From Ooceraea biroi (taxonomy: Eukaryota; Arthropoda; Insecta; Hymenoptera; Formicidae): 64,000 nt of DNA. The notes beneath the pieces were generated by a model. That model was given only the letters and a program-made list of their open reading frames with translations, was not told the DNA's origin and did no database searches. Location of the stretch: positions 11,308,601-11,372,600 of the forward strand of contig NC_039517.1 of NCBI RefSeq assembly GCF_003672135.1, read 5' to 3'. Positions within the stretch are counted from its first letter, which is position 1. Every line of letters starts with the position of its first letter. A program made the position numbers and the translations under genes. Below are positions 42,773-53,281 of the stretch, in pieces.

Positions 42773-43649
42773 TAAACCTCAATAAGGTATAATGTATGAC
42801 ACGCTTTAGAATCTAAAATTTTTACATAGGTACATTAAGTTGTTGCATACTTTCTCCTTAGAATTGTTCTTGGCAGCAACTGAAAAGTTAATTTCTACAA
42901 TTAATGTTCAGATTGTTTCATTTTAATTCTCTGAATTTAACCCATTAACGCCCAACAAGCTCGAATTCTTTGCTCATTTTCCAGCCTCAGTCTCGGAAAT
43001 CATAACGAAGCATAGTTTTACGAAAACAATGATTCTTACTACTTTTGGGTGTGCTCTTTCGAATTCCGAGATCAAAATTGAGCCTCCGTGCCTCAGAAAA
43101 AAAATATGGCGTATTAAAAATAAAAAACACAAAAAAATTGAAGACTTTTTCTAAATGTTTTTTGTTGTACAGAAAAAGAGTTGGATTCCACTTCTAAATT
43201 CAACTATCGGTGCATAAAATAGTTGGACTTTAATGACAAATTTTTGTTTTTCGAAAAATCGCGTGATTGTCCTAAAATGACGTTTATATGAAGAAATTTT
43301 CGAAAAATACTGATTTATTGTAAATAATCTAATTAAGTTCGAAATATCGAGGTTTCTGACACTTGAAACGTTACCAATTGTTGAGCTCATTACCGTAGAT
43401 CATGTTTCAACGTAATTGTAACTTCAAAGATGGCAGATCCAAGATGGCCGCCAAAAATTTCAAACATAATCAGTTTTTCTATTATTACTCGCTTCTGGAA
43501 CTTCAATCCGGTAGAATTCATACTATTTTGTGTTTTTGACATTGCTGATTATGAATATCAAGTTAGATTTGCAAAATCAGTTTGTTTAAACAAAATTGTT
43601 TAAACAATTTACTGCAAAATTGTATTTTTTCTAAACTCTTATGCCAAAA
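42773..43649. other. no gene seen
   Basis: A+T-rich stretch with AAGATGGC(A/C)G words (near 43430-43450) often seen in palindromic repeats. No ORF or element end supported. Confidence 0.35.
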
Positions 43650-43985
43650 TCTTATTCTATGGAAACATTACGTAAGAAACGTGTTACATTTTTTAAATTA
43701 CTTGTAAAACCTGCTCTCTCATTACGTATCTCTTGGCGTATCACATGGAAGTATAAACACTTTCTTCTCCGTTATTTCTCGTCAATTTACAGCTTCATCG
43801 AAAATATATTGGGAGAACTAGAGCATATTTCCGACGTATTTTTTTCTGTTCTCGGCAAGCGCTCGTCTCCGACTGACTGTCGAATCGTCCTACTCTATGT
43901 ATATTGTCGCGATTATGTTGTTGTCGTACTTGGCTCTCTGGAGGACGTCGGAATTTAAAACTCTCAGCAAAACAGAGTCTATACA
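43650..43985 (-). repeat. probable 3' LTR fragment of the BEL/Pao element
   Basis: Minus-strand sequence TGTATAGACTCTG starts right after a purine tract GGTGGGTGGAA (43996-43986), the expected polypurine tract and LTR start, 15 bp beyond the pol stop codon. The far end is not defined. Confidence 0.55.
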
Positions 43986-44009
43986 TTCCACCCACCAATT
44001 AATAACAAT

Positions 44010-45640
44010 TTAATCTGAGATGGGGAACTTACACAATTTCGTTACTGGTCTTTTACCAACTCCATTCGCAGTTTTCAAAGTTACAACCCGCACCTTCCTA
44101 TCGATACCAGGATACACTTCTATCACCCGTCCTAATTTCCATCTTAATGGAGGTGCACCTTGTTCTTAAATTAATACTATGTCATCGGCGGCTAGATTTG
44201 TTCCTTCGGAAGACCATTTCGTTTTCCCTTGTAACGAAGTTACATACTCGCGACTTCAACGACGCCAAAAATCTTGAGTGATTCTTTGAACCATCTGCCA
44301 ACAGTCAAGTTGATTAATGCGAACGTCACGTCCAAGTCCGGCACCGTTGATAACGGTTCTCCAATAAGAAAATGACCCGGCCACAATGGCTGAAAATCTA
44401 ATGGAGTAGTCGGCAGATGGCAAACGGGACGCGAATTTAAACATGCCTCGACCTGCGCGAGAACCGTTGTCAGTTCCTCAAACGTTAAGAGACTCTCACC
44501 GATAACCCGCCTGAGATGAAACTTGCACGATTTTACTCCGGCCTCCCACAATCCTCCCATATGAGTCGCGGAGGGCGGAATGAATTTCCACTCGATTTGG
44601 TTCGGAATGTAAAACTCGTCATTGACTTCCTGCGCTCTATTCTTTAACAACTCGTATAACTCACGAAGCTCTCGTCTCGCTCCAATAAAGTTGGTTGCGT
44701 TGTCACAAAAAACTCGCTGTAAGCATCCTCTTCGACCCACGAATCTTTTAAGCGCTACGATGAATGATGCTGAACTCAGATCGCTTACGACTTCCAAGTG
44801 TATGGCCTTTGTCGCAAAACAGATGAATAGTGATATGTACGACTTATTAGTTTTCCTTCCTCGACCTTTGTTGACTAATGTCGTTATCGGCCCAGCGAAG
44901 TCTATGCCCGTCACGAAAAATGGGCGCCTCGGAGTCACCTGATCCGCTGGTAATTGTCCCAGTGCGACAGTGTCCTTGGTTTGTTCCGAAAACAGGAGAT
45001 GCATCTATGCACTGTCTTCTTGCTGCATCTCTGCCTCTGAGCGGCCAATATCGCTCCCGTATCGCGTATAACAATGCTTGAGGTCCAGCATACAGTGTCG
45101 ACGATGCTCGCGTTCGAATAACAGCTGAGTAAATCTGCCGCTTGCCGGCAAAAGAATAGGGTGTTTCGTGTGAAAACCAATTGAAGCGCACTGAAGTCTG
45201 CCACCCACCCTGATAACGTCTTCTTTATCGATGAATGGACTGAGTGTCAATATCTTATTTGATGGCTTGATCCACTTGTCTGTTATCATGCTCGAAATCT
45301 CCTTAGCGAAATATAATTGCTGTACGCTAAGGATTAACAGTTGATGAGCGTAGGTTAGCTCTCGGATAGACAAGGGTCCGGCCGTCCTTTCTAGACTAGC
45401 GACAAATCCACGCCAGGATACGCTTGACCTTTCCTAATGAAGAATGATCGCTCAGAAGCTGATCGCATATCTGTGTCCCGTTCGTGCTCAGGCATGCCCT
45501 CGACTCCCTCAACTGCTCGGCCTCGACTATTTGCCAATCTTCTCGCGTCAAACTTAGTTCTAGTTTTTCTTCCCTTGTATAGTCTTCAGTAGCTAACCAA
45601 GGTGGTCCCTTCCACCATATCTCGTCCTTCTGTAGTCTGT
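44010..45640 (-). pseudogene. BEL/Pao retrotransposon pol: RNase-side linker, integrase, DUF5641
   Basis: Minus-strand order: RLQKDEIWWKGPPWL (the conserved WWxGPxWL), PLSIRELTYAHQLLIL, VIRVGGRLQCASI..HPILLP and an HHCC zinc region (HRRHC...CISCFR). Integrase catalytic blocks follow: GIDFAGPITT (Asp), VFCDNATNFIGA (Asp), GGLWEAGVKSCKFHLRRVIG (Glu), then CLNSRPVC. The last block is DUF5641-like (GAPPLRWKLGRVIEVYPG...TKLCKFPISD, stop 44010). Frameshifts near 45080-44990 and stops at about 44240 and 44160 kill it. Gag, protease and reverse transcriptase are absent: the 2-kb element abuts codons of pol at 45640. Confidence 0.9.
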
Positions 45641-45870
45641 TGTTACGTCCCGGCTAATCGCGGCTGCAAATTTTGGAATGCAGGACTCGGACGTGTAGCA
45701 CGGGACTAGATCACTGTTTCGGGTTACCGAATCCGAGGATTTTACCCGGGGATACTCGTGATCAGAGTGATTTCACCAGGAGTGCAGTTCCCGCGGAAGG
45801 GTGGCAGGGTCGCTCTTTGTGAAAAATTTCGGTTCAATAAAGGGGTGGCCGATGGCGAATTTATTTGAAT

Positions 45871-46128
45871 TTACTTCCCCCTAATTAAACCGATGATTTC
45901 GTTATAACAACGCGTGCATCTATGGGCCGGTCGGTAGGTCGTTAATGATGCGGAACAATAGATACAGATTACATCGATCACACGGGGCCCGATGTTCAAT
46001 TTATGAGTCTCCGTTTTCGCGTACGCGTTATGATAGATGGGTTCGATTCGTGAGGATTTGCATTGTTCGCATAACGCGGCTTGTGTTTCGACGTCTTTGT
46101 ATCCGCGCGTGATCACGCAAAGTGCCAT
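45871..46128 (-). CDS. small Cys-rich protein of the 2-kb element, copy 2
   Basis: 85 codons, full length, no stop. Differs from copy 1 by Lys, Glu, Ile, Ser and Ile at five positions, while all the Cys of the CEQC, CIYC and CTRC units are kept. Preserved length and Cys spacing in two diverged copies support a real protein, though silent changes are not in excess here. Confidence 0.5.
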   Translation of the reverse strand: MALCVITRGYKDVETQAALCEQCKSSRIEPIYHNAYAKTETHKLNIGPRVIDVICIYCSASLTTYRPAHRCTRCYNEIIGLIRGK

Positions 46129-46341
46129 CGGGTTGTATTATAATGAATCAACCTCATTAGCTCAGTAATGGACGACTGCAATACTGTTCTGACCTTTACT
46201 TTGAATGAGTTAATCACCTTCATTAACTTATCATTAGAAAGCTGTAGTAATATTCTGAATTTTACTTCGAGTGAGTCAATAACTTCATTAATTTATCATT
46301 AGGCAGGCCGATGTAAGTTGATTGGTAATAGTATGATAATT

Positions 46342-46782
46342 TCACTTACTGAGGGGTTCTTGGTTACTCTTGATCCAGCGCTGTACCTTGATCTCTTGTG
46401 CCAGCCTATCGTAATGAATTCGGCGAGGGTCCCCCTCGGGAATATCCTGGCACAGAGGGTACCGCAGATTGCATGAAATGGGGACCAGTCTCGTTGCCCA
46501 CGTGGCTTCGTTGCTTCCGTTCGTGATTAGAATCACTCGGTGTGATACAACAGAGTTGCTGGTCACTCTCGGTTTCGTGAGTCGCGTTATGATCGAATTA
46601 TTGTTATTTCTGTTAGTGTCACGGTCGCGCGGTCGGAAAAGTGCCTCGTATTCTGGATCAACGTAGTGAGGCTCGATGCCGTAATACTGCGAGACGACGG
46701 TGTTCACTGATTCTAAGTTAGAAAATATACGAGCTAAACGTCTTGCACGGTGTTTCTTTCCTCCTCGTCTCGTTTTCGGCAT
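46342..46782 (-). CDS. Arg/Lys-rich 146-residue protein of the 2-kb element, copy 2
   Basis: Same length and frame as 34030-34470, with six substitutions and no indels. The basic start MPKTRRGGKKHRARR is unchanged, as is the GTAAGT at the end. Of 16 differing codons 10 are silent. Function unknown; a nuclear RNA- or DNA-binding role is a guess from charge only. Confidence 0.6.
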   Translation of the reverse strand: MPKTRRGGKKHRARRLARIFSNLESVNTVVSQYYGIEPHYVDPEYEALFRPRDRDTNRNNNNSIITRLTKPRVTSNSVVSHRVILITNGSNEATWATRLVPISCNLRYPLCQDIPEGDPRRIHYDRLAQEIKVQRWIKSNQEPLSK

Positions 46783-46978
46783 TAGAACTTCGTCATTTAT
46801 GCAAAAGTTACTGTTAAACGTGCGCGCCTCAGTTAGAGTGTACCATGTGGCGAGAGTGGTGCGGAAAGGGGTGCGTTACCGAGTGACCGCCCCGTGCGTT
46901 GTCCGCACTGTAAGACTGTCAGCTCAGCGGAATGGAGACCAACGTGCGTTGTCCGCACTGTAGGCTCGTTAATTGGTT

Positions 46979-47027
<49 letters not shown>
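46979..47027. repeat. (CA)n microsatellite
   Basis: About 24 CA units; the same place in copy 1 (about 34670-34686) has only a short interrupted run. Confidence 0.95.
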
Positions 47028-47029
<2 letters not shown>

Positions 47030-47252
47030 GACCGAAACTGAGGTAAGCTGCGTAAAAATTTATAGTCGCTGAATTATGATCAAATCGGCTTGGTGGTTAA
47101 AAATAAAAATAAATCGTAAATTCAAGCACACAAAATACATATATTCTAATAAAATGAATTGGTGGAAATACAATTGTTCTTACAAAATTTAAGTTAACTA
47201 TTACGGTTATTAATGCTAACGTTTAAATCTAAGATAACTCTGAAATACGAGG

Positions 47253-47340
47253 ATTGAAAAATATTCTAAGTCGAGATACGAAGATTGGAAAATATTCTAA
47301 GTCGAAATACGAAGGAATGGAAAAGTTCTAAGTTCGAATT
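47253..47340. repeat. 31-bp minisatellite, 3 units (copy 2)
   Basis: Same unit types as 34911-35219. Confidence 0.85.
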
Positions 47341-47641
47341 AGAGATTGAAATAGAAAAAGGCTAACCGTGGCCCTTGAGTGTCGAGTGAACCTCTTGGTT
47401 CGGAGTCGCGAGTCGAACTGAACTTTTCCGGTCCTGCACTGAGGTCCTTTGTTTTCGGCGGCTCGGTGCTGCGGCGGTTCGGTAGTGGGGGTCCCCTCTC
47501 TCGTGAGAGTGGGTTGGAGAGTGGGACGTCCCTCGTGGAAGTAGGAGTACCGACAAAATGGCGGTTCCGAGGTGCGTCTTGTGCGCGTCGTTCGGACCGT
47601 TGACAGAAAAGAGAAAGTTCGATTTTTACCGGGACGTGACA

Positions 47642-48272
47642 GAAGAACTTCGGTTCCAACTAGACTTCCTCGCAAACTTAATTGACTCGATATCAAATCG
47701 ACTTAATCAATTTATTGACCGGTCTGGATATTGGACTGATTATTAACAAATACTTCTGCGCTTGCCCCACGATTGGCCCTTTTCAGGATCAATAAAACTT
47801 TCACTTCTTTTGTGAGTAGAAGCGCCTACAGAGGCGTCTCACTCGTCCGAATAGCCGGCTGGCTAGCGGTGTCCGGCCAGTAAGCCTATTCTGTATCTGT
47901 TGACGAGAGTGTCGTTATCATTATATTGCAGCTTTTTGAACCATATATTATGCGCAATGATAACATAACAATAATGACATTGTTGATAAAAGTTACAGAA
48001 TTCAGACGCAGCGCAGTGTCTTATGTCTCACTCGCACTTTTTCTATTCGAGTATCGAATGTTCTACAGCTATCACACTAGCAGCCGATATTGAAAATACT
48101 TTAAAAAAGTACTGAAGTCACGAAACTATGTTCAAAAATAAAGGAAATTATAGTTACAATAAAAACTTATTAGCAAATATCGTGAAAATTAAAATAAATA
48201 TTATAAGAATATTATGTTGTAAATTTAAATTTTGAATGTATAAAATAGTACGCAATCATAAATAAATCAATA
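47642..48272. other. no gene; repeat flank shared with 50850-51063
   Basis: Contains ATCATAAATAAATCAATAA (near 48256) and a CCGATATTGAAAATACTTT block, both also seen (some inverted) around 50930-51060. Probably an old dispersed repeat. Confidence 0.4.
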
Positions 48273-48286
48273 AATAATCAGGATAA

Positions 48287-48956
48287 CAAAAGAGAACTTG
48301 GTCGTTCGTAATAAAATTATAAGCGGGTCAACAATTTCAAGTATTTAGGATCAATTGTAAATAAAACTAATGAAATAAGAGAAGAGCTTGAGAAAAGAAT
48401 TAATTCGGGGAATGCATGCTTTTATTCGGTTAGTAAACTATTCGGTTCACGGTTAGTGTCCAGGCGTCTAAAAATTACAATTTACAGGACGATTATTTTA
48501 CCGGCAGTCTTTTATGGCAGCGAAGCGTGGTCACTTACGTTACAAGACGAGAAAAAATTCAGGGTATTCGAAAATAAAGTACTTCGTAAAATCTTCGGTG
48601 CTAAACGCGATGAGGTAACGGGCGAATGGAGAAAATTACACAATTTAGAATTACATCAACTATACAATAGTCCGGATATTGTTAACATCATAAAATCGCG
48701 TCGTTTAAGATGGGCGGGTCACGTGGCGCGTATGGAAGAGATTCGAACCGCGTATAAAATACTAATTGTAAACCTAAGGGGAAGAGACCATTGGGTAGAC
48801 CAAGACAAAGGTGGGAGGATAATGTTAAAATGAATCTTAACGAAATGGGGTACGAGGGTCGCGAATGGAGGGAGTATGCTCAAGAACGGGAACAGTGGCG
48901 GGATTTGATCTTTGCGGCAATGAACTTTCGAGTTCCTAACGCCATTCAATAATAAT
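48287..48956 (+). pseudogene. non-LTR retrotransposon, 5'-truncated copy with 14-bp target duplication
   Basis: AATAATCAGGATAA is present at 48273-48286 and 48957-48970. Between them lies the 3' end of the same element as 51110-55080: RRLKITIYRTIILPAVFYGSEAW, LRKIFGAKRDEVTGEW and RRLRWAGHVARMEE, then a frameshift near 48780 and a 3' (AAT)n tail. Truncation at the 5' end plus the duplication is the mark of target-primed reverse transcription. Confidence 0.9.
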
Positions 48957-48970
48957 AATAATCAGGATAA

Positions 48971-51109
48971 GCATTGCGACAGACTCCGCAGCTCTGCTGG
49001 CCTACAGTCCGCCGTACGCGTAGGTGCGGCGTCGCAAATCTGAGCATTCACGAAATACGAAAGCTAAGCACTCGACCACTCTCGGAACTCCGCTCTCACC
49101 TCTCGGAACTCCGCTCGGTAATTTCTCCTTCTAGTCATTCAACTGTCTGAATCTCGGGATCGCGTTCGCCGATACCGAGGGCGATATACGTATCTGGGCG
49201 CCAGGCGCAATCACTTGCGCCACTCACGAAATACTCGCGATACTCCTCTAAACTCGACTAGTCAACGGTAAAGGGTGGGTTCCAATATATTATAAGGCCA
49301 CTGGAAGGGAATCAGTAACAAGCACCAACTTATATATGTAAAATAGTGTATTGTAAACTACGTCCGGATGTATAATCCGGGAGATACAGCGGTTCGCCAC
49401 TGCGAAGACACCAGCCACAACGTAGGCACCAAACGATAACGCAAACTTAACGCGACGATACGACCATTAACGCGAGTAGAACATACGATTAAGCTTCCTC
49501 GATCGCCAATTGCAATCGTCGTTTCTCCGCATCTCGGGCTCCATTAGCTAAGCGTATACACCAGTACATTCGAACTCTCACGGTACAACACTCGGGACTT
49601 CCATCGGTGATTCTTGCGAGTCTCCGCGAAAACGGTCTAGGAGACGTCCGCCATCGCGGTCCCGAAATTCTTCTCCGCTTCGCGACCTCGCCTCAGTCCC
49701 GAAATCTCCCTCCCGAGACGTTACCGTACGCAATGTCTCGAGCAGTCTTCCACGTCAGACTACTCGGAATAAACGAAAATGCAACGAAACGAAACGCAAC
49801 CAACGCGACGCGGTATTCGAAGACATACCATTACGCGACTACATTCGAGGAACGCGACTATACGACAAATCAACGCGAGTACCAACAATACAATTACGAT
49901 ACGTTGCGCCTGACTGGAGCTGGCTTCTTGAGCGGGAGTTTCTCCCCCAATACGCGACACCGGAGCGGACGGGCCTCGCCTCTCGTTCTCTGTCCTCGGT
50001 ACTTACACGGGACCATTACAATAAATTAACTCTTAAATAACCGGATCACGAGGCGCCGTCTTAGCCGGTGTACCGGAGTTAGTAAATCGCAGAGTGTGGA
50101 CCTTACATGTATGACTCTCGTTCTCGGATTCCTTCTCGTCCGGTTGCTGGGCCCTCTCGTCAAGATCGTTCCCTTTCGGCAGCCAAGCTCACAGTAATGA
50201 GTCGCGGGGTGCGCTGCGAGGTCCTTCCCTGTTCGCGCATCGATCCGCGCATCGATCCACCACCGAGCCATCGCAGCCCCCTTCGCTGCTATCATCGGTA
50301 GGACGGGTTGCCGTTCTTCAGGCGCTCCTTTTGATCGAGGTTGGATATGCTGGCCGTGTCGACTCCCTCCGTTTCCTGCTTTTCCTCACCGGGCTGGCCA
50401 GGCCCAGACGAGGGGACCTGAGGTCGTGACGGGAGGATAGCTCACCCACTCCTAGGCTGTAGGATTCGCGTTCCTCCTTCTTGTCTGTCGGCTCGGGATT
50501 TCACCGCTGCTGATCGGCACCTGCGGCCCCGTTCCTTACGGCTCGATATAATGCACTGACTCGGACGGTCGATGGCATCGGTCTTCTACGGCTCAGAACC
50601 TCCCAGGTTCCCGCGACTCTCAAGGCTCTCCTGCTCCTCCGGTGTCTTCCGAGATGTTCCTTGATACGATTTTCCGTAATCGTGGTTCACACTCTGCGAA
50701 AACTTCTCAAATAATTAACGCACACCGCTCACCTTTTACTCGGTAAGGTATCGCTCCCCCTCAAGCGGAAGGAACGATCTCGGCGGAATATTTGTGTTTC
50801 CTCAGTCCCGTCACGCACCTTGTGACGGACGTCCCGAAACGTCACGTCACAACATTTATTATTAAATATAATTTTATTATTTAGTTTTGAGCATAGTATC
50901 ACGAATTCAGTACTTTTTCAAAGAATTTTCAATATCGGCTGCCAACTATTATAATAAGACTCAAAATTACCCGCAATAATAGTTGTAATTTTACACAAAA
51001 ATATTTTACAGCGTATGATAGAAAAATTATTACGCAGTCATAAATAAATCAATAAGTAATCAGGAGGAGCGTGCATTTTGGCTGTGTATAGTATAATTTA
51101 GTATTTTTA
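48971..51109. other. G+C-rich unassigned region, probably retroelement-derived
   Basis: Rich in CG dinucleotides. Holds a duplicated TCTCGGAACTCCGCTC (about 49079-49114). The end near 50800-50850 reads ACGTCCCGAAACGTCACGTCACAACA, recalling the ACGTCCC termini of other elements here. ORFs such as 49607-50029 have no recognisable domain. From 50850 on it shares a repeat with 47960-48270. Confidence 0.35.
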
Positions 51110-51245
51110 TTATTATTATTATATTATTATTGAACGGAGGTAGGAACTCGAAAGTTCATTGCCGCAAAGACCAAATCCCACCACTGTTCCCGTTCTTGAG
51201 CATACTCCCTCCATTCGCGACCCTCGTACCCCATTTCGTTAAGAT

Positions 51246-52440
51246 TCATTTTAACATTATCCTCCCACCTTTGTCTTGGTCTACCCAATGGTCTCTTCCC
51301 CTTAGGTTTACAATTAGTATTTTATACGCGGTTCGAATCTCTTCCATACGCGCCACGTGACCCGCCCATCTTAAATGACGCGATTTTATGATGTTAACAA
51401 TATCCGGACTATTGTATAGTTGATGTAATTCTAAATTGTGTAATTTTCTCCATTCGCCCGTTACCTCATCGCGTTTAGCACCGAAGATTTTACGAAGTAC
51501 TTTATTTTCGAATACCCTGAATTTTTTCTCGTCTTGTAACGTAAGTGACCACGCTTCGCTGCCATAAAAGACTGCCGGTAAAATAATCGTCCTGTAAATT
51601 GTAATTTTTAGACGCCTGGACACTAACCGTGAACCGAATAGTTTACTAACCGAATAAAAGCATGCATTCCCCAAATTAATTCTTTTCTTAAGCTCTTCTC
51701 TTATTTCATTAGTTTTATTTACAATTGATCCTAAATACTTGAAATTGTTGACCCGCTCATAATTTTATCACGCACGACCAAGTTCTCTTTTGTTTGATTA
51801 TTCTGGGCTCTATCCGTGACCATATACTTGGTTTTTTCCACGCTTATTTGCAACCCAAGTTTTTTCGTTTTATCTAGTAATGTTACAGTATTATTGATTA
51901 ATGTTTCTTTATTATCCTCTAGTAAAGCAATATCGTCTGCGTATGTTAACAGTTGTGTTATACCGTTCAACTGCAGACCAACCTCTCTCTTCTTCATCTC
52001 TTTAATAGCATATTCCAATACTAAATTGAACAAGAGAGGTGACAACGCATCGCCCTGCTTCAATCCGCTATAAATGTTAAAACTTTCCGAAATTTGATTG
52101 CCTATCTTTACTCTACCCCTAGTATCTTTTAAAAAAACGTGAACCAAGTTCACCAATTTTTTAGGTATTCCTAACCGAATCAAAATTGCAAACATTTTCT
52201 TCCATTTTATCGAATCATACGCTTTTTTGAAGTCAATATAAAGTTGATGCACCGGTTGATCAAATTCCCATTTCTTCTCCAAAATTTGCCGAATAGTAAA
52301 GATTTGATCTGTTGTCGATCTATTTCTCTTAAAACCGCATTGGTGGTCCCCAATTATCTCCTCTGCATAAGGTACCAACCTCATCAATAGAATATTCGAC
52401 AAAACTTTATAGCATGTTGGTAAGAGTGAAATGCCCCGAT
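51246..52440 (-). pseudogene. non-LTR reverse transcriptase, C-terminal half
   Basis: RGISLLPTCYKVLSNILLMR opens the fragment. It continues HQCGFKRNRSTTDQIF, LYIDFKKAYDSIKW (Asp motif), LKQGDALSPLLFN and LLTYADDIALL (catalytic YADD). The C-terminal domain has FYGSEAWSLT, KIFGAKRDEVTGEW and LRWAGHVARMEE. It copies the element RNA at nicked target DNA. A frameshift near 51755 separates the polymerase from the C-terminal domain, and another lies near 51290 before the last ~50 residues. Confidence 0.88.
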
Positions 52441-52444
52441 AACA

Positions 52445-53213
52445 CTGGTCAACAATTTTCGACCTTCTTTATGTCTCAAAAGGAATGACAGTTCATTTCG
52501 ATAGGATTTTTCCCGTAGATTACGAATCTGAAACCCAAAATGTTCCATCACGTCAAGTTTTTGAGAAAAATGAGGTCAAATAGTTAAAAAAAACCTGTTT
52601 TTAGCACTTTTTGAACCTCTGTCACAAAGGAACGGGACGTGATAGAATACTCTATGTGGGCTCTTAAGCTTGAACCTTAAACTTTAATGTTATGAAGAAA
52701 AAATCATGTGACAATACTGTGAAGTCGTGTAGCACAGGTTTTTTGACTGGGCGCGCGCCAATTGTGTTCTCGCGTTTGACACCAAGCAATACCAAAAGAT
52801 GAAAATGTGAACAAAACTGTTCTTTTGGAGATTTCTGGCATCGCTGATTCTGAATTCAGTATCCAAAATAATTATTTTATAATACAACGCCGTAATTTAC
52901 AGATGACAGAATTTCGACAAAATGTTTAATTTTTTGCCCCTATTTTGTATTACTTCGCCATTTTTTATTCTGAATTTGAATAGAGAGGTTTGAGTTTCGC
53001 ATGGCGGAACCTATGATTGACGGACCGTCGAGTTTAGAAGTAAATAGCGCGATTAAGAGATTAAAAAATCACAAAATACCAGGTATGGACTTGATTCCGG
53101 CAGAACTACTTAAATGGGGGGGGGGAAGTAGACTAAGAGACGAAATTCATAAACTAATCAATTTAATTTGGAATAAAGAAGCCCTGCCTGAAGAATGACC
53201 TGTCATTCCTTTT
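52445..53213. mobile_element. TIR insert in the LINE, carrying an inverted LINE piece
   Basis: The left end (ACTGGTCAACAATTTTCGACC ... AAAAGGAATGACAG) and right end (CTGTCATTCCTTTTGTGAC ... TGTTGAC) are imperfect ~45-bp inverted repeats. A TA sits at each junction. Reverse-transcriptase codons continue on both sides (NNY / RGISLL). Inside, 53001-53198 (+) encodes PMIDGPSSLEV...IPGMDLIPAELLKWGGG, the very block missing from the surrounding LINE. It looks like a small mariner-type element that picked up LINE sequence. Confidence 0.55.
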
Positions 53214-53281
53214 GTGACAAAATCAGTGTTGACTAGTGTAATTATTACAGTTTGTTTTGTCCCCTTTTTTGAAAATCAGTA

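Larger units (their letters stand above)
45641..47641 (-). mobile_element. 2.0-kb TGTTACGTCCCGG element, copy 2
   Basis: Same ends and contents as 33336-35520. The left edge interrupts BEL/Pao pol in mid-frame, but the right flank (GAAGAACTTCGG...) is not pol and shows no matching duplication, so the right side was rearranged or the target was deleted. It differs from copy 1 by a long (CA)n tract (46979-47027) and by 3 rather than 10 minisatellite units. Confidence 0.8.

Noticed and set aside
45641..47641. 5' LTR of the adjacent BEL/Pao element
   Set aside because: Pol codons run directly into its edge with no primer-binding site, and the BEL 3' LTR start (TGTATAGACTC at 43985) is a different sequence.
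49607..50029. 140-codon ORF in the G+C-rich region
   Set aside because: No recognisable domain; composition like the surrounding non-coding repeat; kept only as unassigned sequence.
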